Assembly: GCA_016191345.1 (NCBI GenBank)
Contig: JACPOU010000029.1
Location: forward strand, 62,001 to 126,000
DNA: 64,000 bases
Origin: Chloroflexota bacterium
GTDB lineage: Bacteria > Chloroflexota > Limnocylindria > Limnocylindrales > CSP1-4
Direction of reading: 5' to 3'
Shown piece after piece: positions 59,746-64,000 of this stretch (position 1 is the stretch's first letter; every line of letters starts with the position of its first letter). The translations under genes were made by a program, and so were the position numbers. The notes under the pieces are model-generated. The model did not search any database and was not told the origin of the DNA. It saw only the letters and a list, made by a program, of their open reading frames with translations.

Positions 59746-61733
59746 TCGACACCCTCATCCCGCTCATCGCGGCCCTGCCGCTCGCGGGATTCCTCGTGAC
59801 CGCCGCGATCGGGCGGCGGCTCGGCAGGCAGGCCCACTGGATCCCGGTCGCCGCGGTCGCCCTGGCCTGGGCCGCGTCGATGATCGTCGTCGTGACCGCG
59901 CTCACCGGCGGCGCGCCGTTCGGCGAGGGCGGTCACAGCGTCAGGCTCTGGGACTGGATCCCGGCCGGCAGGCTCCGGGTCGAGGCAGCCTTCTTCGTCG
60001 ACAACCTGACCGCCGTCCTGCTCATCGTCGTCATGTCGGTCGGTCTCCTCGTCCACGTCTACTCGATCGGCTACATGCGCCATGACCCCGGCTACTGGCG
60101 CTTCTTCGCCTACCTGAACCTCTTCATGTTCTCGATGCTGCTCCTCGTCCTCGGTGACAGCTGGCTGACGATGTTCGTCGCCTGGGAGCTGGTGGGCCTG
60201 TCCAGCTACCTCCTCATCGGCTTCTGGTACCGGAAGCGGTCCGCCGCCCTCGCGAGCAAGAAGGCCTTCATCGTCAACCGCGTCGGCGACGTGGGGTTCG
60301 CGCTCGGGATCATGGCGATCTGGGTGAACACCGGGACGCTGAACATCCAGGAATCGCTGCGTCTCATGACGAGCGAGACCCTGACCGCCTTCCCGATCCC
60401 GCTCGGCCTCGTCGCACTCCTCGTCTTCGCCGGAGCGATGGGCAAGAGCGCCCAGTTCCCGCTCCACGTGTGGCTGCCGGACGCGATGGAGGGCCCCACG
60501 CCGGTCTCCGCCCTGATCCACGCCGCGACGATGGTCAACGCCGGCGTCTACCTCGTCGCGCGGGCCAATCCGCTCTTCGCAACGGCGCCCGAGGCGATGG
60601 TCATCGTGGCTGCGATCGGCATCTTCACGGCGATCCTCGCGGCCTCGATCGCGATGACCCAGACCGACATCAAGCGGGTCCTGGCCTATTCGACGCTCAG
60701 CCAGCTGGGCTACATGTTCGCGGCGCTGGGCGTCGGCGCGTGGACCGCGGCGATCTTCCACCTCATGGCCCAGGGATTCACCAAGGGCCTCCTGTTCCTC
60801 GCCTCCGGTTCGGTCATCCACGCCGTCCACGACGAGCAGGACATGCGGAAGATGGGGGGCCTCCGGCGCAAGATTCCGCATACCTACCGGACGATGCTCA
60901 TCGGGGCCATCGGGATGGCCGGGATCCCGCCCCTCGCCGGCTTCTTCAGCAAGGACGAGATCATCGGGGAGGCCTTCAAGCTCGGATTCCAGTGGGTCTG
61001 GGCGATCGGCGTCGTCGTCGCGATCATGACCGCGTTCTACATGTTCCGGCTCATCGGCCTGACGTTCTGGGGTGAGAGCCGGGTGGACCCGGCAGTCGAA
61101 CCGACGGTCCACGAATCGCCACCGGTCATGACCGCGCCGCTCTGGCTCCTCGCGATTCCATCCATCCTCCTCGGCCTGGTCCTCGCCTGGCCGGGGCCGC
61201 CGATCGGGCCGCTGTTCGGGCTGCCGGGCCCGGGCCTCCTCGCGGGCTGGCTCGAGCCGGTCTTCAGGAGCGGACGGGAGATCCTGGGTGAACGCGAGAG
61301 CGCGTTTGCGCTCTTCGGCATCGACGGCGCCCTCATCGCCGCGAGCGTGGCGGTGGCGGTCATCGGCATGGTCGTCGCGTGGCGGCTCTTCGGGGTCGAG
61401 ATCGGGCCGCTCCGCGGCCGCGGCAAGCCGGAGCTCGTCCGGCAGCTCACCGCGCGCGTGCCGTTCCTCTACCGCGCCTCGCTCAACAAGTGGTGGTTCG
61501 ATGACCTCAACCACCTTCTGTTCATGGTCATCGGCGGCCGGATCGCCGGCGTCCTGTGGTGGTTCGATACCCGCGTCGTCGACGGCATCGTGAACGGCAT
61601 CGGGGCGGTCACCCGGCGGAGTGGCGGCGGCCTGGCTCGCGTCCAGACGGGCCGGGTCCAGAACTACGCCCTCGGCATCGCGTTCGGGCTCATCGTCATG
61701 GTCGGGTCGTACCTCATGATCGCGGGCCGCTAG
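59742..61733 (+). CDS. nuoL: NADH-quinone oxidoreductase subunit L (NuoL)
   Basis: A 663-residue antiporter-like subunit with about 16 membrane segments and the lateral helix at the end. Markers: [18 protein letters not shown] (essential Glu), [53 protein letters not shown], and [21 protein letters not shown]-type block. It pumps protons at the distal membrane arm. Confidence 0.96.
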   Translation: MIDTLIPLIAALPLAGFLVTAAIGRRLGRQAHWIPVAAVALAWAASMIVVVTALTGGAPFGEGGHSVRLWDWIPAGRLRVEAAFFVDNLTAVLLIVVMSVGLLVHVYSIGYMRHDPGYWRFFAYLNLFMFSMLLLVLGDSWLTMFVAWELVGLSSYLLIGFWYRKRSAALASKKAFIVNRVGDVGFALGIMAIWVNTGTLNIQESLRLMTSETLTAFPIPLGLVALLVFAGAMGKSAQFPLHVWLPDAMEGPTPVSALIHAATMVNAGVYLVARANPLFATAPEAMVIVAAIGIFTAILAASIAMTQTDIKRVLAYSTLSQLGYMFAALGVGAWTAAIFHLMAQGFTKGLLFLASGSVIHAVHDEQDMRKMGGLRRKIPHTYRTMLIGAIGMAGIPPLAGFFSKDEIIGEAFKLGFQWVWAIGVVVAIMTAFYMFRLIGLTFWGESRVDPAVEPTVHESPPVMTAPLWLLAIPSILLGLVLAWPGPPIGPLFGLPGPGLLAGWLEPVFRSGREILGERESAFALFGIDGALIAASVAVAVIGMVVAWRLFGVEIGPLRGRGKPELVRQLTARVPFLYRASLNKWWFDDLNHLLFMVIGGRIAGVLWWFDTRVVDGIVNGIGAVTRRSGGGLARVQTGRVQNYALGIAFGLIVMVGSYLMIAGR

Positions 61734-61736
61734 GCA

Positions 61737-63425
61737 ATGGCCAACCTGCCGATCCTGTCGATCGTCACCTTTCTGCCGCTCGCCGGGGCGCTCCTCGTCG
61801 GGCTCCTGCCGGCCCGCTATGCCCGGCCCGTCGCCCTCGGAACGGCCCTCCTGGCCTGGGTCGCCTCGCTTCTCCTCGTCATCGGCTTCTCGACGAGCCG
61901 CGGCGGGCTCTTCCAGTTCGTCGAGGAGGTGAGCTGGATCCCGAGCTTCGGCATCGAATACAAGCTCGGGGTCGACGGGCTGTCGCTTGTCCTCGTTCTT
62001 CTGACGACGACGCTGACGTGGATCAGCATCCTGGCGAGCTTCAGGCCGATCCAGACCCGGATCAAGGAGTACATGGTCGCCTTCCTCGTCCTCGAGGTCG
62101 GGATGATCGGCGTGTTCCTGGCCCTCAACTCCTTCCTCTTCTACATCTTCTGGGAGATCGTCCTCGTCCCGATGTACCTGATCATCGGGATCTGGGGCGG
62201 AGCGAACCGGATCTACGCCACGATCAAGTTCGTCCTCTACACCCTGGTCGGGTCGCTCCTCATGCTCGTCGCGATCCTCGCGACCGCCTTCGCGTTCCAG
62301 GCGGCCAACGGCGGCAGCTGGGCCGGCGCCTTCGACTTCCAGGTCCTCCGCGAGTACGCGACGCAGGGCGGCGGCTTCGACCCGACGCTCCAGCTCCTCG
62401 CCTTCGGGGCGTTCTTCCTCGCCTTCGCGATCAAGGTCCCGATGTTCCCCTTCCACACCTGGCTGCCGGACGCCCACGTCGAGGCGCCGACCGCGGGCTC
62501 CGTGATCCTGGCCGCGGTGATGCTGAAGCTGGGTGCCTACGGCTTCATCCGCTGGACGCTGTCGCTCTACCCGGACGCGGCCCACACGTACGCGCCGCTG
62601 ATCATCGTCCTGAGCCTGATCGGGATCATCTACGGCGCGATCGTCGCCCTCGTCCAGCCGGACCTCAAGAAGCTCGTGGCCTACTCGTCCGTCTCGCACA
62701 TGGGCTTCGTCACGCTCGGGATCTTCGTCTTCCAGCCGCAGGCCATGGAGGGCGCGATCCTCCAGATGATCAACCACGGGCTGATCACGGGCGCCCTCTT
62801 CCTCCTCGTCGGCGTGATCTACGAGCGGACCCACGACCGGACGATCGCGAAGATGGGCGGCCTCGCCGGCCGGACCCCGGTCTACATCGCGATCTTCGGG
62901 TTCTTCGTCTTCGCCTCCGCCGGCCTGCCGGGCCTGTCCGGGTTCGTCGGCGAGTTCCTGACCCTGATCGGGACGTTCGCGGCGAATCCATGGGCCGCCG
63001 TGGTCGCGACGTTGGTCATGATCTTCGCCGCGGGCTACCTCCTGTGGATGTTCCAGCGGGTCGCGACCGGCGAGCTCTCGGGGTTCCTGTCGGGGCTCGG
63101 CAGCCGCCTCACGGACATCAGCCCGGTCGAGATCCTGACCCTCGCCCCGCTCGCCGCGCTCGTGGTCGCGTTCGGCCTCTTCCCGGGCCTGCTCCTCGAC
63201 ACGATCGCCGGCAGCGTCGACGCTTCGCTCGCCGACGCGTCCGCGGGCTCTGCCATCGCCGTCGATCCGCTCGTGGTGGCCGCCGGGCTCGGGATCGTCG
63301 CGGCCGCGATCGTCGTCCGGATCCTGACCCTGCCGGCGGGGAGCCGGACGTCCACCACGGCGCCGACGACGCCCGCGGACGGCACGCCCGCCGGCGAGAC
63401 GGCCGCCCCGGGGAGCGCTGCATGA
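61737..63425 (+). CDS. nuoM: NADH-quinone oxidoreductase subunit M (NuoM)
   Basis: A 562-residue antiporter-like subunit. Markers: FWEIVLVPMYLIIGIWGG (essential Glu), KVPMFPFHTWLPDAHVEAPT, DLKKLVAYSSVSHMGFV and MINHGLITGALFLLVGVIYERT. The C-terminal 40 residues are a Thr/Ala/Pro tail. It begins three bases after nuoL and overlaps nuoN by ATGA. Confidence 0.96.
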   Translation: MANLPILSIVTFLPLAGALLVGLLPARYARPVALGTALLAWVASLLLVIGFSTSRGGLFQFVEEVSWIPSFGIEYKLGVDGLSLVLVLLTTTLTWISILASFRPIQTRIKEYMVAFLVLEVGMIGVFLALNSFLFYIFWEIVLVPMYLIIGIWGGANRIYATIKFVLYTLVGSLLMLVAILATAFAFQAANGGSWAGAFDFQVLREYATQGGGFDPTLQLLAFGAFFLAFAIKVPMFPFHTWLPDAHVEAPTAGSVILAAVMLKLGAYGFIRWTLSLYPDAAHTYAPLIIVLSLIGIIYGAIVALVQPDLKKLVAYSSVSHMGFVTLGIFVFQPQAMEGAILQMINHGLITGALFLLVGVIYERTHDRTIAKMGGLAGRTPVYIAIFGFFVFASAGLPGLSGFVGEFLTLIGTFAANPWAAVVATLVMIFAAGYLLWMFQRVATGELSGFLSGLGSRLTDISPVEILTLAPLAALVVAFGLFPGLLLDTIAGSVDASLADASAGSAIAVDPLVVAAGLGIVAAAIVVRILTLPAGSRTSTTAPTTPADGTPAGETAAPGSAA

Positions 63426-64000
63426 CCTGGTCCGACCTCGTCACCAGCGCACCGCTGGTCGTGGCCATCCTCGTCGCCGGTGCCGTGGTCGTCGCCGACA
63501 TCGTCCGGCCCGGGCGGAGCGGGCCCGTCCTGGCGGTCAGCCTGGCCGGCCTCGCGCTCGTGTTCGGCCTGACGATCGTGACCGGGGCGACGCCCGCAAC
63601 CGCGTTCGGTGGCGCCTACACCGTCGACGCCCTGACGACGTTCCTCGACGGACTCTTCGTCCTGATCGTCGTCTTCACGCTCGTCTTCGCCCCGGACTAC
63701 CTCGCGCCACGCGGCCTGCCGCTCGCGGAGTTCGCGATGGTCCTGCTCTTCGCCATGACCGGGGCGATGCTCATCGCCGCCTCGGCGGACCTCCTCGTCC
63801 TCTTCATCGGCCTCGAGCTCATGGTCCTGCCGGGCTACCTCCTCGCCGGCTACCACAAGTCGGACGGCTTCTCGACCGAGGGCGCGATCAAGTACTTCCT
63901 CCTCGGCTCGTTCAGCTCGGCGATCTTCCTCTTCGGCCTCGCCTTCGTGTGGGGCCTGACCGGGACGACGCGGGTCGCCGAGGTCGCCGATGCGCTCTCG
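63422..64000 (+). CDS. nuoN: NADH-quinone oxidoreductase subunit N (NuoN), 3' end outside window
   Basis: The first 193 codons are visible and open to the edge. Markers are FIGLELMVLPGYLLAGYHKS (essential Glu) and EGAIKYFLLGSFSSAIFLFG, both typical of NuoN. The ATGA overlap with nuoM fixes the start. It should complete the proton-pumping arm. Confidence 0.93.
   Translation, partial: MTWSDLVTSAPLVVAILVAGAVVVADIVRPGRSGPVLAVSLAGLALVFGLTIVTGATPATAFGGAYTVDALTTFLDGLFVLIVVFTLVFAPDYLAPRGLPLAEFAMVLLFAMTGAMLIAASADLLVLFIGLELMVLPGYLLAGYHKSDGFSTEGAIKYFLLGSFSSAIFLFGLAFVWGLTGTTRVAEVADALS

Noticed and set aside
59691-62834. A 1047-codon minus-strand frame, and a similar one at 55546-58824
   Set aside because: Both are antisense shadows of nuo genes. 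Their translations are dominated by Asp/Glu/Arg/Gly without domain motifs.

Overview
The window is strongly GC-rich bacterial chromosome, densely packed on both strands, with many four-base ATGA or GTGA stop/start overlaps. No rRNA, tRNA, insertion sequence, prophage or CRISPR array was found by eye. The hsp20-hspR-lon-dnaJ-clpB block, the full aerobic complex I operon, GC bias and several apparently leaderless starts suggest an aerobic member of the Chloroflexota, perhaps a Limnocylindria-like soil or freshwater lineage. That placement is inference; no marker gene settles it.

Layout. 1-8600 is a metal-handling and accessory region: an HMA domain and mercuric reductase with a CmtR-like ArsR regulator, a cysteine-rich copper-storage-type protein with a DUF305 protein, two SnoaL-like proteins, a BBE-type flavoprotein, a VapBC-like toxin-antitoxin pair with a perfect 26-bp palindrome at its start, and a CDF metal exporter behind an internally shortened ArsR protein. 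8600-16950 holds a repeat-rich gap, a coupled operon ending in an acyl-ACP thioesterase, an SDR, acylphosphatase, holB, a large NYN-domain protein and a GNAT. 17000-22600 is a complete branched-chain-type amino acid ABC operon (livJ-like, H, M, G, F). 22600-26950 carries hpt next to a possibly frameshifted nuclease-like gene, csoR with its operator, and rsmG preceded by two inverted DnaA-box-like sites. 27000-33600 looks like a potassium module: a phosphodiesterase, two tandem KimA-like transporters, a universal stress protein and two TrkA/RCK proteins. 33600-41200 is the heat-shock block. 41200-49300 contains a Nudix hydrolase, purH, glpX, folK, an unknown protein and a MidA/NDUFAF7-type methyltransferase.

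The last 14 kb is a complex I operon in the order nuoA-B-C-D-H-[I/E chimera]-F-[G/NfnB-like fusion]-J-K-L-M-N (nuoN runs off the end). The membrane arm and the NuoB/C/D connection look normal. The electron-input arm does not. The NuoI position is filled by a short protein with one [4Fe-4S] motif joined to the helical part of NuoE, without NuoE's [2Fe-2S] fold. NuoF has lost most of the conserved NADH/FMN loop and one ligand of its [4Fe-4S] cluster. NuoG's molybdopterin-type half is replaced by a GltD/NfnB-like FAD/NAD(P)H oxidoreductase followed by several ferredoxin motifs, the last of which resembles the missing half of NuoI. The simplest reading is a proton-pumping complex I whose electrons enter through a different flavoprotein. 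This is the most unusual system in the window.
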